This document shows, in pieces, positions 44,754-53,705 of a stretch of 64,000 bases of DNA. The stretch comes from Streptomyces sp. NBC_00285 (GTDB taxonomy: Bacteria; Actinomycetota; Actinomycetes; Streptomycetales; Streptomycetaceae): contig NZ_CP108055.1 of the NCBI RefSeq assembly GCF_036174265.1, positions 7,626,001 to 7,690,000 on the forward strand, given 5' to 3'. The notes beneath the pieces are model-generated. The model did not search any database and had not been told where the DNA came from. It worked only from the letters and a program-made list of their open reading frames with translations. Position 1 is the first letter of the stretch, and every line of letters begins with the position of its first letter. Made by a program: the position numbers and the translations under genes.

Positions 44754-45335
44754 GTGCCAAGGATTCGAGCGGCCTCAGTGGCCGAGCACCGGACGATGCA
44801 GCGGGCCGCTCTGCTGGACGCGGCTCGCTCTTTGCTGTCCGAGGGCGGGACGGAGGCGCTGACCTTCCCCGCTCTCGCCGAGCGGACGGGGCTCGCGCGG
44901 TCTTCCGTGTACGAGTACTTCCGCTCGCGGGCCGCCGTGGTCGAGGAACTGTGCGAGGTCGACTTCCCGGTGTGGGTCGCGGAGGTCTCGGCGGCGATGG
45001 CCGCGGCACAGGACGCGGAGGCCAGGGTCGAGGCCTATGTACGGCGGCAGCTCGCGCTGGTCGGGGACCGGCGGCATCGGGCTGTCGTCGCGATCTCCGC
45101 GAGCGAGCTGGACGCGGGAGCCCGGGAGAAGATCCGCGCGGCGCACGGCGGGCTGGTGGCGATGATCGTCGAGGCGCTCGCTGAGATGGGGCACGCGCAG
45201 CCCCGGCTGGCGGCCATGCTGGTGCAGGGGGTCGTGGACGCGGCTGTGCGCAGGATCGAGCTGGGCGCCGCGGAGGAGCCTTCGGTGATCACCGAGGCGG
45301 CGGTTTCCATGGCGTTGAGGGGTGTCCGGGGCTGA
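44754..45335 (+). CDS. TetR-family transcriptional regulator
   Basis: A 193-residue TetR protein from GTG 44754 (MPRIRAASVAEHRTMQR); GTG 44745 would add three residues. The DNA-binding domain is at ~14-62: RAALLDAARSLLSEGGTEALTFPALAERTGLARSSVYEYFRSR. The C-terminal domain is helical and unassigned. A TACAGT hexamer ends 7 bp before the start codon, so the message is probably leaderless. A dyad over the promoter suggests self-repression. The gene lies between whiG and rpsB in Streptomyces. Confidence 0.9.
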   Translation: MPRIRAASVAEHRTMQRAALLDAARSLLSEGGTEALTFPALAERTGLARSSVYEYFRSRAAVVEELCEVDFPVWVAEVSAAMAAAQDAEARVEAYVRRQLALVGDRRHRAVVAISASELDAGAREKIRAAHGGLVAMIVEALAEMGHAQPRLAAMLVQGVVDAAVRRIELGAAEEPSVITEAAVSMALRGVRG

Positions 45336-45685
45336 GGACCGGGCGGGTTTCGCCGTACTGAACTCTCTGAGGCAGGCCGGTATCGGGTCCGGCAGGGGCT
45401 GTGCCACCCGGTGATTGGGGTGCGGCTTGCGCGCACCGGGGTCGCTGTGTGCCAGGGGCCGCCCCCGTGGGCTCGGAGGTGCACTCCTGTCGATGGGCCA
45501 GGAGCCGTCACCACGGGCTGGGCCTACGCTTGTGGCCGGAACCGTCCCCGTGGGCCGGGAGCCACCCCTGCGGCCGCGAGCCCCCGCGGCTACCAGAGAG
45601 ACCCCCGGGGCCGCAGGCCACCCCCGGGCAGCAAGTTGCCCCCGTCGGCCCGGGGCCCAGTCACCCCGCCCCACCGCTCCCATGG
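45336..45685. other. GC-rich low-complexity gap
   Basis: 350 bp between the 3' ends of the TetR gene and the minus-strand M23 peptidase. No gene is supported. It is made of irregular repeats of GGGAGCCA/GGAGCCG and CCCCCG-type strings, with potential hairpins such as CCCCCGGGG near 45608 and GCCCGGGGC near 45653, and probably serves as a bidirectional transcription stop. Confidence 0.4.
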
Positions 45686-46249
45686 TCAGGGCAAGGGGAT
45701 GTCGAGTACGGGCAGCAGCCTCGACGGGCCTCTGTGGAGCAGCCACGGTGGGAGCAGGGACAGTGGGTCCAGATACGTCTCGCCCCGCCGCAGGCCCCAG
45801 TGCACGCACATGGTCGTGCAGTGGGAGCCCGCCGGTTCCACCGTGCCGACGACCTCGCCCGCCTTCACCTCGTCGCCCTTCTCGACCGACGGGCGCACCG
45901 GTTCGTACGTCGTCCGGAGATCTGTTCCTGTCAGTTCCACGGACACCACGCCCTTGCCCGCCACCCGGCCCGCGAAGGACACCCGGCCCGGTGCCACCGC
46001 GCGCACCGGGGTCCCGGAAGGAGCTGCCAGGTCCACGCCGCGGTGACCGCGGCCGTACACCGTCGCCGGGGGTTCCCAGCCGCGGAGGACCGGCGGGCGG
46101 GTGCCCACGGGCCAGGTCCGGGCGATCGCCGGCACCGAGGTGTCGGTGGCCGCCGGGGCCAGGGCAAGGGGGCCGGGCGCGGGTGTCGACAGCGTCAGGA
46201 TCAGCAGGAGTCCCAGGACCAGCCACGTACCGCATCGCTTCGCTCGCAT
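45686..46249 (-). CDS. Secreted M23-family peptidase (LytM-like), variant active site
   Basis: 187 residues from ATG 46249 (MRAKRCGTWLVLG). A signal peptide is evident (WLVLGLLLILTLSTPAPG). The M23 domain has RGHRGVDLAAPSGTPVRAVAPGRV, carrying the HxxxD zinc ligands, and ends with HCTTMCVHWGLRRGETYLDPL. In canonical enzymes the last block reads HxH; here it is CVH, so one ligand position is Cys. That pattern recurs in actinobacterial M23 proteins as I remember them. The role is murein cleavage or LytM-type activation in the wall. It reads away from rpsB. Confidence 0.87.
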   Translation of the reverse strand: MRAKRCGTWLVLGLLLILTLSTPAPGPLALAPAATDTSVPAIARTWPVGTRPPVLRGWEPPATVYGRGHRGVDLAAPSGTPVRAVAPGRVSFAGRVAGKGVVSVELTGTDLRTTYEPVRPSVEKGDEVKAGEVVGTVEPAGSHCTTMCVHWGLRRGETYLDPLSLLPPWLLHRGPSRLLPVLDIPLP

Positions 46250-46519
46250 GCCGGAACCGTCCCGCACCCGCCCCTGCCATGACCGGAGCCTGTGGACCAC
46301 CGCCCGGTTGTGGACAACGCCGTCACCCGGTACCTCGCGGGTCCCGTACACTTCTTCTGGCGATCCGGGTCACCGGGTCGACTTCGCACGCCCCGACACG
46401 CGGCCGGCAACGGTCCTTGTCAGCGCCCCTCGGTCCTTCGTGGCACGGCGCATGTGGGTGTCAGGCGCGGGAGCCGTCCGGTCCCCGCGGCACAACCGAG
46501 AAACTCAAGGAGAACGGCC
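46250..46519 (+). promoter_or_regulatory. rpsB promoter and leader region
   Basis: 270 bp between divergent M23 and rpsB. A TACACT hexamer at 46347-46352 is the best -10 candidate for rpsB, giving a leader of ~160 nt. No S2 autoregulatory structure could be assigned with confidence. Confidence 0.35.
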
Positions 46520-47482
46520 ATGGCCGTCGTCACGATGCGGGAGCTGCTGGAAAGCGGCGTCCACTTCGGTCACCAGACCCGTCGTTGGAACCCGAAGATG
46601 AAGCGCTTCATCTTCACGGAGCGCAACGGCATCTACATCATCGACCTGCTCCAGTCGCTGTCGTACATCGACCGCGCCTACGAGTTCGTCAAGGAGACCG
46701 TCGCCCACGGTGGCACGGTCATGTTCGTCGGCACGAAGAAGCAGGCACAGGAGGCGATCGCCGAGCAGGCGACCCGCGTCGGCATGCCCTACGTCAACCA
46801 GCGCTGGCTGGGCGGCATGCTCACCAACTTCTCGACCGTCTACAAGCGGCTGCAGCGCCTCAAGGAGCTCGAGGTCATCGACTTCGAGGACGTCGCCGCG
46901 TCGGGTCTCACCAAGAAGGAGCTTCTCGTGCTCTCGCGCGAGAAGGCCAAGCTGGAGAAGACCCTCGGTGGTATCCGCGAGATGTCCAAGGTGCCCAGCG
47001 CCGTCTGGATCGTGGACACCAAGAAGGAGCACATCGCCGTTGGTGAGGCCCGGAAGCTCCACATTCCGGTGGTCGCGATCCTCGACACCAACTGCGACCC
47101 GGACGAGGTCGACTACAAGATCCCGGGCAACGACGACGCGATCCGCTCCGTCACCCTGCTCACCCGCGTGATCGCCGACGCCGTCGCCGAGGGCCTCATC
47201 AGCCGCTCGCGCGTCGCCACCGGTGACAAGGGCGAGAAGGCCGCGGGCGAGCCGCTCGCCGAGTGGGAGCGCGACCTGCTCGACGGTGGCGAGAAGAAGG
47301 CCGAGGAGGCTCCCGCCGCGGAGGCTGCCGAGGCTCCCGCTGCTGAGGCTCCGGCCGACGAGGCTCCCGCCGCCGAGGCTGAGGTCACGGAGGCTCCGGC
47401 CGCCGAGGCCGAGGTCACCGAGGCGCCCGCCGCCGAGGCTGAGGTCACCGAGGCTCCGGCCGCGGACGCCGAGCAGGCCTGA
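46520..47482 (+). CDS. rpsB: 30S ribosomal protein S2
   Basis: A 320-residue S2. ATG 46520 follows AAGGAGA. Conserved blocks: [53 protein letters not shown] and [22 protein letters not shown]. The C-terminal ~55 residues are an Ala/Glu/Pro/Val extension containing three near-perfect 10-residue repeats ([10 protein letters not shown]), which makes the protein longer than the ~240 residues of other bacteria. It is followed by a stem-loop and tsf. Confidence 0.97.
   Translation: MAVVTMRELLESGVHFGHQTRRWNPKMKRFIFTERNGIYIIDLLQSLSYIDRAYEFVKETVAHGGTVMFVGTKKQAQEAIAEQATRVGMPYVNQRWLGGMLTNFSTVYKRLQRLKELEVIDFEDVAASGLTKKELLVLSREKAKLEKTLGGIREMSKVPSAVWIVDTKKEHIAVGEARKLHIPVVAILDTNCDPDEVDYKIPGNDDAIRSVTLLTRVIADAVAEGLISRSRVATGDKGEKAAGEPLAEWERDLLDGGEKKAEEAPAAEAAEAPAAEAPADEAPAAEAEVTEAPAAEAEVTEAPAAEAEVTEAPAADAEQA
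47380..47469 (+). repeat. 30-bp tandem repeats in the rpsB 3' end
   Basis: Three copies of a 30-bp unit (GAGGTCACSGAGGCNCCSGC + CGCCGAGGCT type) encoding [10 protein letters not shown]. Third-base differences show the copies are not brand new. Confidence 0.75.
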
Positions 47483-47496
47483 TCCGTCAGCGTCAG

Positions 47497-47567
47497 GGGT
47501 GACGGCGGGAGCGGTACGGCATCCGACAGCGCCATCGGCGCGGTCAAGTCCGCTCCCGCCGTTCACC
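47497..47567 (+). terminator. Large stem-loop between rpsB and tsf
   Basis: GGGTGACGGCGGGAGCGG (47497-47514) pairs with CCGCTCCCGCCGTTCACCC (47549-47567) with one bulged T and a ~34-nt loop. It is likely a partial terminator adjusting S2 to EF-Ts levels. Confidence 0.6.
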
Positions 47568-47665
47568 CGTAGGTCAGCGGAGAGTCGGCGGCCCCTGGCT
47601 GTATGGGGGGCCGCAGACCCCGTAGATCTTCGATCTTCCAGACTTCGAGAAAGACTTACAGACTC

Positions 47666-48502
47666 ATGGCGAACTACACCGCCGGCGACGTCAAGAAGCT
47701 CCGTGAGCTCACGGGCGCCGGAATGATGGACTGCAAGAAGGCGCTGGACGAGGCCGAGGGCGACGTCGACAAGGCAGTAGAGGCGCTCCGGATCAAGGGC
47801 CAGAAGGGTGTCGCCAAGCGCGAGGGCCGCTCCGCCGAGAACGGCGCCGTGGTCTCGATCATCGCCGACGACAACTCCTCCGGCGTCCTCGTCGAGCTGA
47901 AGTGCGAGACGGACTTCGTCGCCAAGGGCGAGAAGTTCCAGGCCGTCGCGGGCGCGATCGCCGAGCACGTTGCCAAGTCCTCCCCGGCCGACCTGCAGGC
48001 CCTGCTCGCCTCCGAGATCGAGGCCGGCAAGACCGTCCAGGCGTACGTGGACGAGGCCAACGCCAACCTCGGCGAGAAGATCGTCCTGGACCGCTTCGCG
48101 CAGTTCGGTGACGGCTTCGTGACCGCGTACATGCACCGCACGATGCCCGACCTGCCCCCGCAGATCGGTGTCCTCGTCGAGCTGGACAAGCCGAACGCCG
48201 AGGTCGCCCGCGGTGTCGCCCAGCACATCGCCGCCTTCGCGCCGAAGTACCTCTCCAAGGAGGACGTGCCGGCCGAGGTCGTCGAGACCGAGCGCCGCGT
48301 CGCCGAGGAGACCACCCGCGCCGAGGGCAAGCCCGAGGCCGCCCTGCCGAAGATCGTCGAGGGTCGCCTCAACGGCTTCTTCAAGGACGCCACGCTGCTC
48401 GGCCAGCCGTACGCGCTCGACAACAAGAAGTCGGTCCAGAAGGTTCTGGACGAGGCCGGTGTCACCCTGAAGCGCTTCACGCGTATCAAGGTCGGCATCT
48501 GA
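47666..48502 (+). CDS. tsf: Elongation factor Ts
   Basis: A 278-residue nucleotide-exchange factor for EF-Tu. ATG 47666 gives [27 protein letters not shown], the UBA-like N-terminal domain with the EF-Ts signature, followed by [17 protein letters not shown]. The core has [14 protein letters not shown] and the Tu-contact region [11 protein letters not shown]. It forms the usual rpsB-tsf pair; a branched hairpin separates it from pyrH. Confidence 0.97.
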   Translation: MANYTAGDVKKLRELTGAGMMDCKKALDEAEGDVDKAVEALRIKGQKGVAKREGRSAENGAVVSIIADDNSSGVLVELKCETDFVAKGEKFQAVAGAIAEHVAKSSPADLQALLASEIEAGKTVQAYVDEANANLGEKIVLDRFAQFGDGFVTAYMHRTMPDLPPQIGVLVELDKPNAEVARGVAQHIAAFAPKYLSKEDVPAEVVETERRVAEETTRAEGKPEAALPKIVEGRLNGFFKDATLLGQPYALDNKKSVQKVLDEAGVTLKRFTRIKVGI

Positions 48503-48602
48503 GTCCGTACCGCGAGCGACGCGCGGGCCCGATAGGGTCGTCAGCAGTCGTCCGGTACGCCGGCACGCACGCGCGTGGCGGACGACAGCAGATCTGACAA
48601 GG

Positions 48603-48655
48603 AGGCCATTGCCGCGCATGGGATGCGAACCAGTTCCCACCGGCAATGGCCTTCT
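48603..48655 (+). terminator. Branched stem-loop between tsf and pyrH
   Basis: Outer 12-bp perfect stem AGGCCATTGCCG/CGGCAATGGCCT (48603-48614 with 48641-48652) followed by TCTTCG. Inside, a second 5-bp stem CGCAT/ATGCG (48615-48619 with 48623-48627). It is a probable terminator for rpsB-tsf, only 36 bp before the pyrH start. Confidence 0.7.
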
Positions 48656-48690
48656 TCGTATGTGCAACAGGTGAAAGAGGCGGGATCTCC

Positions 48691-49446
48691 ATGACCACCA
48701 AGGTCAAGAGCGACGACGGCAAGGTACGCGGCCGGTTTCTGCTGAAGCTGTCCGGAGAGGCGTTCGCCGGCGGCGGGGGCCTGGGTGTGGACCCCAACGT
48801 GGTGCACAAGATCGCCCGCGAGATCGCCGCCGTGGTCCGGGACGGCGCCGAGATCGCCGTCGTCATCGGCGGCGGCAACTTCTTCCGCGGCGCCGAGCTT
48901 CAGCAGCGCGGCATGGACCGGGCGCGCTCGGACTACATGGGCATGCTCGGCACCGTGATGAACTGCCTCGCTCTCCAGGACTTCCTGGAGAAGGAGGGCA
49001 TCGACAGCCGGGTGCAGACCGCCATCACCATGGGCCAGGTCGCCGAGCCGTACATCCCGCTGCGTGCCGTGCGCCACCTGGAGAAGGGCCGAGTGGTCAT
49101 CTTCGGCGCCGGCATGGGCATGCCGTACTTCTCCACCGACACCACCGCCGCGCAGCGCGCCCTGGAGATCGACGCCGAGGCGCTGCTGATGGGCAAGAAC
49201 GGCGTGGACGGGGTCTACGACTCCGACCCGAAGACCAACCCCGACGCGGTCAAGTTCGACTCCCTCGGGTACGGCGAGGTCATCACCCGCGACCTCAAGG
49301 TCGCCGACGCCACGGCCGTCACACTGTGCCGCGACAACAAGCTCCCGATCCTCGTGTTCGAGCTCCTGGCGGAGGGCAATATCGCGCGCGCCGTCAAGGG
49401 TGAGAAGATCGGCACGCTTGTGGGTGACCAGGGCAACCGGGACTGA
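48691..49446 (+). CDS. pyrH: Uridylate kinase PyrH
   Basis: A 251-residue UMP kinase of the amino-acid-kinase fold, making UDP for nucleotide and wall-precursor synthesis. ATG 48691 follows AAAGAGGCGGG. Seen: [15 protein letters not shown] (phosphate-binding Lys and Gly loop), [31 protein letters not shown] and [31 protein letters not shown]. It starts the pyrH-frr-cdsA group. Confidence 0.97.
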   Translation: MTTKVKSDDGKVRGRFLLKLSGEAFAGGGGLGVDPNVVHKIAREIAAVVRDGAEIAVVIGGGNFFRGAELQQRGMDRARSDYMGMLGTVMNCLALQDFLEKEGIDSRVQTAITMGQVAEPYIPLRAVRHLEKGRVVIFGAGMGMPYFSTDTTAAQRALEIDAEALLMGKNGVDGVYDSDPKTNPDAVKFDSLGYGEVITRDLKVADATAVTLCRDNKLPILVFELLAEGNIARAVKGEKIGTLVGDQGNRD

Positions 49447-49591
49447 CCTCAGATACACCCGGTCCCTGACCGGGGGATGGACAATGTCCTGCCGGTCGGG
49501 AACCGTGCAGGAAGAGACGCGACGCAGCCGGCCGCCGCCCCACGCACACGGAACAGCAGCCGGGCCTACTCAAGACACGCAGGAGCAAGTG

Positions 49592-50149
49592 GTGATCGAA
49601 GAGACCCTCCTCGAGGCCGAGGAGAAGATGGAGAAGGCCGTCGTCGTCGCCAAGGAGGACTTCGCCGCGATCCGTACCGGTCGTGCGCACCCGGCGATGT
49701 TCAACAAGATCGTGGCGGACTACTACGGTGCGCTGACGCCGATCAACCAGCTGGCTTCGTTCTCCGTGCCGGAGCCGCGCATGGCGGTGGTGACCCCGTT
49801 CGACAAGACGGCCCTGCGCAACATCGAGCAGGCCATCCGTGACTCCGACCTGGGCGTCAACCCGAGCAACGACGGCAACATCATCCGCGTGGTGTTCCCC
49901 GAGCTCACCGAGGAGCGCCGCCGCGACTACATCAAGGTCGCCAAGAGCAAGGCCGAGGACTCGCGCGTGTCCATTCGCGCGGTCCGCCGCAAGGCCAAGG
50001 ACTCGATCGACAAGCTCGTCAAGGACGGCGAGGTCGGCGAGGACGACGGCCGTCGTGCGGAGAAGGATCTCGACGACGCGACGCACAAGTACGTCGCCCA
50101 GGTGGACGAGCTCCTGAAGCACAAGGAAGCGGAGCTTCTCGAGGTCTGA
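49592..50149 (+). CDS. frr: Ribosome recycling factor
   Basis: A 185-residue RRF that, with EF-G, splits post-termination ribosomes. The second of two adjacent GTG codons (49592) is preferred: AGGAG (49581-49585) is then 6 bp away and the length equals the standard 185 residues. Conserved: [28 protein letters not shown] and the C-terminal [29 protein letters not shown]. Its stop overlaps the cdsA start by one base (TGATG). Confidence 0.97.
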   Translation: MIEETLLEAEEKMEKAVVVAKEDFAAIRTGRAHPAMFNKIVADYYGALTPINQLASFSVPEPRMAVVTPFDKTALRNIEQAIRDSDLGVNPSNDGNIIRVVFPELTEERRRDYIKVAKSKAEDSRVSIRAVRRKAKDSIDKLVKDGEVGEDDGRRAEKDLDDATHKYVAQVDELLKHKEAELLEV

Positions 50150-51324
50150 TGAACGACTCTTCCTGGGGAACGCCGCCACAAGCCGGGTACTGGGGGCCGT
50201 CCGACCAGGGGCCTGTCCAGGGGGCTGCCCCGGCGGGTCCCGCGTACGATGCGCATGACGCGCAGCACACTCGCCCCATGCCCATCGTGCCCGACGGACC
50301 GGCCGTACCCCGGTACGGCGACGACCAGGATGACGACCGGGGGGCCGCTCGGCTGAGTGGTCCCCCGTTCCAGGACGAGACGTTCCGCGACGGGACGACG
50401 TCCTACCGCGACCCCACCAGGTCGGCGCAGCCCTACCCGGCAGCGCCGCAGACGCAGAATCCGGAGCCCATGTCCGACTCCTCGCAGCCGGCGCCCGCGC
50501 CGCAGAAGAAGAGCGCGGGGCGGGACCTGGGTGCGGCCATAGGGGTCGGGGTCGGACTCGGCGTGGTGATCATCGCGTCGCTGTTCTTCGTCAAGGCCGC
50601 GTTCGTCGGCGTGATAGCGGTCGCCGTCGTCGTGGGTCTGTGGGAGCTGACCAGCAGGCTTCAGGAGCGCAAGGGCATCAAGGCGCCCCTCGTGCCGCTG
50701 GCGCTCGGCGGGGCCGCGATGGTCGTCGCCGGGTATGTCCGGGGCGCGGAGGGTGCCTGGGTCGCCATGGCGCTCACGACGCTCGCCGTGCTCGTCTGGC
50801 GGATGACGGAGCCGCCGGAGGGTTACCTGAAGGACGTCACGGCGGCCGTCTTCGCGGCGTTCTACGTCCCGTTCCTGGCCACGTTCGTCGCGATGATGCT
50901 GACGGCCGAGGACGGGGCGGCCCGCGTCCTGGTATTCCTGCTCCTGACCGTCGTCAGCGACACCGGTGCGTACGCCGTCGGCTGGCGCTTCGGCACCCAC
51001 AAGCTCGCGCCGCGCATCAGCCCCGGCAAGACGCGTGAGGGTCTGGTCGGCGCGGTGGCGTTCGCGATGGTGGCGGGCGCGCTGTGCATGGAGTTCCTGA
51101 TCGACGACGGCGAGTGGTGGCAGGGACTGGTCGTCGGCCTTGCGGTCGCAGCCAGCGCGACGCTGGGTGACCTCGGCGAGTCGATGATCAAGCGGGACCT
51201 CGGCATCAAGGACATGGGCACGCTGCTGCCGGGGCACGGCGGGATCATGGACCGCCTGGACTCGCTGCTGCCGACGGCGCCTGTGGTGTGGCTGCTGCTG
51301 GTGCTGTTCGTGGGCAGCGGCTGA
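50149..51324 (+). CDS. cdsA: Phosphatidate cytidylyltransferase
   Basis: A 391-residue integral membrane enzyme that converts phosphatidic acid and CTP into CDP-diacylglycerol, the precursor of all phospholipids. The first ~120 residues are a hydrophilic Pro/Asp/Gln-rich extension not present in E. coli CdsA. About eight membrane helices follow. The family signature is at the end: SMIKRDLGIKDMGTLLPGHGGIMDRLDSLL. It is translationally coupled to frr and followed by a strong terminator. Confidence 0.96.
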   Translation: MNDSSWGTPPQAGYWGPSDQGPVQGAAPAGPAYDAHDAQHTRPMPIVPDGPAVPRYGDDQDDDRGAARLSGPPFQDETFRDGTTSYRDPTRSAQPYPAAPQTQNPEPMSDSSQPAPAPQKKSAGRDLGAAIGVGVGLGVVIIASLFFVKAAFVGVIAVAVVVGLWELTSRLQERKGIKAPLVPLALGGAAMVVAGYVRGAEGAWVAMALTTLAVLVWRMTEPPEGYLKDVTAAVFAAFYVPFLATFVAMMLTAEDGAARVLVFLLLTVVSDTGAYAVGWRFGTHKLAPRISPGKTREGLVGAVAFAMVAGALCMEFLIDDGEWWQGLVVGLAVAASATLGDLGESMIKRDLGIKDMGTLLPGHGGIMDRLDSLLPTAPVVWLLLVLFVGSG

Positions 51325-51340
51325 CGCAGGACGGTGGGCG

Positions 51341-51370
51341 AGGGGCGGCAGCGACGGCTGCCGCCCCTTT
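51341..51370 (+). terminator. Terminator after cdsA
   Basis: Perfect 12-bp stem AGGGGCGGCAGC/GCTGCCGCCCCT with loop GACG and a TTT tail, 17 bp after the cdsA stop. Confidence 0.85.
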
Positions 51371-51539
51371 GCGTTTCGTCACCGTAGGTACGGCCAAGCC
51401 CGTCACCTCAGGCATAGCGGAGGCCAGGTCGGCGCAAATTGTGTGTCAGGCCTTGCTTCGCATACGTAAAAGGGGCCGTTTCCGCTGGCGTTCGTCCGGG
51501 ATGCTGACCGTCGCGTGGGTTTTCGAACGGGGGAGCGGG

Positions 51540-51869
51540 ATGAGCGGGCAGTTCGGGGTGGACCCGGAGACGTTGACGGATCTGGCGGGCAGGTTCGACC
51601 GGGAGGCGGCGGGGCTTGCCGGGCCGATCGGGGCGTTCTCGGCAAGCGCGGCGGAGATCGGGCAGGCGTTCGGGCTGCTGGGGATCTGTGACGGGGCGAC
51701 CGAGAAGTACCGGCAGTTGCTGGAGAACACGGCCAAGGCGCTCGGGCGTCTTCCGGAGGTGCTCAGGAGCGACGGTGACCGGCTCAGGCTGAACGTCACC
51801 CACTACAAGGACTCGGACCTGACCGCCCTCGGCTATGTCCACAGCGCGGCCTCGGGCGGCCGTCCGTGA
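51540..51869 (+). CDS. WXG100-like (ESX-type) small helical protein
   Basis: A 109-residue protein from ATG 51540, behind GGGGGAG. It is predicted all-helical: PETLTDLAGRFDREAAGLAGPIGAFSASAAEIGQAFG, then a second helix with KYRQLLENTAKALGRLPEVL. This layout resembles WXG100/ESX-type secretion targets, although the Trp-x-Gly turn is absent here (FGLLGICDGAT). It overlaps the next gene by GTGA. Together with its two neighbours it forms a cassette between cdsA and rlmN. Confidence 0.7.
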   Translation: MSGQFGVDPETLTDLAGRFDREAAGLAGPIGAFSASAAEIGQAFGLLGICDGATEKYRQLLENTAKALGRLPEVLRSDGDRLRLNVTHYKDSDLTALGYVHSAASGGRP

Positions 51870-53002
51870 GCATCAACAGCTGGATCGACGGCAAGGTGCT
51901 GGACATCCTCCAGGCGGCCGGCGTGGAGCTGCCGGGCGGCGACGGCGACACGCTCCGGGCCATCGCCCGCGCCTGGGACGCCATGGGCACGGAACTGACC
52001 GATGTCGTACGGGCCGTCGACGCCGCGATCGCCGGGGTCGACCGGCAGGGGTGGCACGGGGCCGCGCGGGACGCCTTCGAGAGGCACTGGGCCGAGCAGA
52101 AGAAGGTCGTCCAGGACGTCGCCGCCAACTTCCATCACGTCGCCGACGGACTGCGGTCCTACGCGGACGAGATCGACGGGATCAACAAGGAGATCATCGA
52201 TATCTGTGTCGAGATCGCCGAGATGGAGATCGCCGGGGTCGCGCTGTCGTTCTTCACCGGTTTCCTCTCCGACCTCGTAGCGAACACGGCGGTGGCGGAG
52301 CGGGTCGCCAAGGTCGTGGACCTGGTCCGGTTGTTCACGTCGGCGGCGGAGCGGGTCGCGAGCCTCCTGGAGCGGTTCTCGGGGCTCGGCGCGGAGACGG
52401 TCGCCACGTTGGAGCGGATGCTCACGGCGGTCGCCAGGGTCAGCGCGACCTTCGCCAGGACGGGGCTGGAGAGCTTCGCGACGAACTTCGTGGCGGATTC
52501 GGGAAGCCTGATGGTGACCCAGGCGGTCAACGGTCAGCCGGTGACTGTGGGAGCCGACCTCAGGAACGGCGCGCTGCTCGCGGGCGGCACGGCCGGATTC
52601 ACCGCCGGAGCCGGCGTGGCGGGGGCCCGAGTCACCGGGCTGGCCGGAAACCTTCTGAGGGGGGAGGGCCTGCTCGGCACCGCGGTGAACGGCGCGCTCG
52701 GCAATGTGACGGGCGGTCTGACGGCCGACTACGAGAACGGCCAGGACCCTTCGACCATGGGCCAGGACGCTCTGACCAACGCGGTCGCGGGGGCCGCCGG
52801 AAACGCCCAGAACCACGGGGTCAACCATGCCCTGGAGGAGCACGGCAGCCTCGGCGGGGAACACCTCAGCGACCGGGGAAAGCTCGCGGACGGAGCGTTC
52901 AGGAACACCCTGGGCACCACTCTCAACACCGGCGTCTACGCTGCCGCGTCCGGTATCGAGTCCGACATCCAGAACCTGACGAAGGACGAGAACGACAAGT
53001 GA
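51866..53002 (+). CDS. WXG-type protein with pre-toxin-like glycine/alanine-rich C-terminal half
   Basis: A 378-residue protein, GTG start overlapping the previous stop. The N-terminal ~110 residues are a WXG100-like helical hairpin with an intact W-H-G turn (DRQGWHGAARDAFERHW, Trp63). A long helical/hydrophobic middle (~115-200) follows. The C-terminal half is Gly/Ala/Asn-rich (AGGTAGFTAGAGVAGARVTG, GLLGTAVNGALGNVTGGL). Such halves precede toxin domains in polymorphic toxins secreted by type VII systems, but no toxin domain is seen before the stop. It may be a secreted effector chassis, a degraded toxin or a structural surface protein. It ends in a GTGA overlap with the next gene. Confidence 0.65.
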   Translation: MSINSWIDGKVLDILQAAGVELPGGDGDTLRAIARAWDAMGTELTDVVRAVDAAIAGVDRQGWHGAARDAFERHWAEQKKVVQDVAANFHHVADGLRSYADEIDGINKEIIDICVEIAEMEIAGVALSFFTGFLSDLVANTAVAERVAKVVDLVRLFTSAAERVASLLERFSGLGAETVATLERMLTAVARVSATFARTGLESFATNFVADSGSLMVTQAVNGQPVTVGADLRNGALLAGGTAGFTAGAGVAGARVTGLAGNLLRGEGLLGTAVNGALGNVTGGLTADYENGQDPSTMGQDALTNAVAGAAGNAQNHGVNHALEEHGSLGGEHLSDRGKLADGAFRNTLGTTLNTGVYAAASGIESDIQNLTKDENDK

Positions 53003-53262
53003 GCCCCCTCGGCGAGACGGTCCTCGCGGCCGTGTTCACCCCCAACCCGGACCACTCCTCCAGCTGGTCCGGTTTCTTCGGGTTCGTCGCCCTCGTCATC
53101 GGCTGTGCAATCGCTCTCATCGGGGTGTACGCAGCGGTCAGCACCTGGCGTGGCCTGGAGCCCGCGCGCCGTCGAGGACAGGTGCTGCCGGTCACCCTGA
53201 CCGGCGGCTTCTTCGTGACCGTGGGTGCCGCGATCGCGGCCTTCGGCCTGTGGATCCTCTGA
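52999..53262 (+). CDS. Small two-helix membrane protein
   Basis: An 87-residue protein with two membrane helices (FFGFVALVIGCAIALIGVYAAV and LTGGFFVTVGAAIAAFGLWIL) joined by a basic loop (GLEPARRRGQ). It is coupled to the preceding WXG-type gene by a GTGA overlap. It may be a membrane partner or immunity-like protein for that gene; this is inferred from position only. Confidence 0.65.
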   Translation: MSPLGETVLAAVFTPNPDHSSSWSGFFGFVALVIGCAIALIGVYAAVSTWRGLEPARRRGQVLPVTLTGGFFVTVGAAIAAFGLWIL

Positions 53263-53339
53263 ACGCGGCACCTGACCTCGGCGACCGCCCCGCCCCTGGT
53301 TCGTATCGAGCGGCAGCACCACCCCACAGGATGTGCTGA

Positions 53340-53567
53340 TCATGCGAACGGCGACAGGCCCTTGCCCTCCAGGTGGGCGAGCAACGAATCGAGGCAGGCG
53401 TCCGGCGTGGCCAGGTCGGCACGGAAGAACGAGCCCTCGCCGAGGGGCCCACCGCTGACGATGACCATCCATGCCGCCCGTCGCTCGACCATGCGGTCAC
53501 CGTCGACCTTGAAGACAGCCGTGACTCCGCGCTCGCCCAGCCACTCCATCAGTTCGAGCATGTCCAC
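53340..53567 (-). CDS. Hypothetical protein (75 aa)
   Basis: A small acidic protein read from GTG 53567, 7 bp after GGAGG; ATG 53561 is also possible, and the frame is open to 53636. Sequence features: [24 protein letters not shown], a predicted strand WMVIVSGGP, and [11 protein letters not shown] at the end. It is the kind of small DUF found in many actinobacteria, but I cannot name a family. It is convergent with the WXG cassette. Confidence 0.6.
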   Translation of the reverse strand: MDMLELMEWLGERGVTAVFKVDGDRMVERRAAWMVIVSGGPLGEGSFFRADLATPDACLDSLLAHLEGKGLSPFA

Positions 53568-53705
53568 GCGCACCCCTCCGGGGAGATCATCCCGTCCCTG
53601 GGCCGCGCGAAACCGGCCGACGCCGACCGACGGCATCCACAGGTGACCACCCCCACCCCACCGTGGCCTGGGCTACGGGAGTTGATCTGCGACACTGGGA
53701 GGGTT

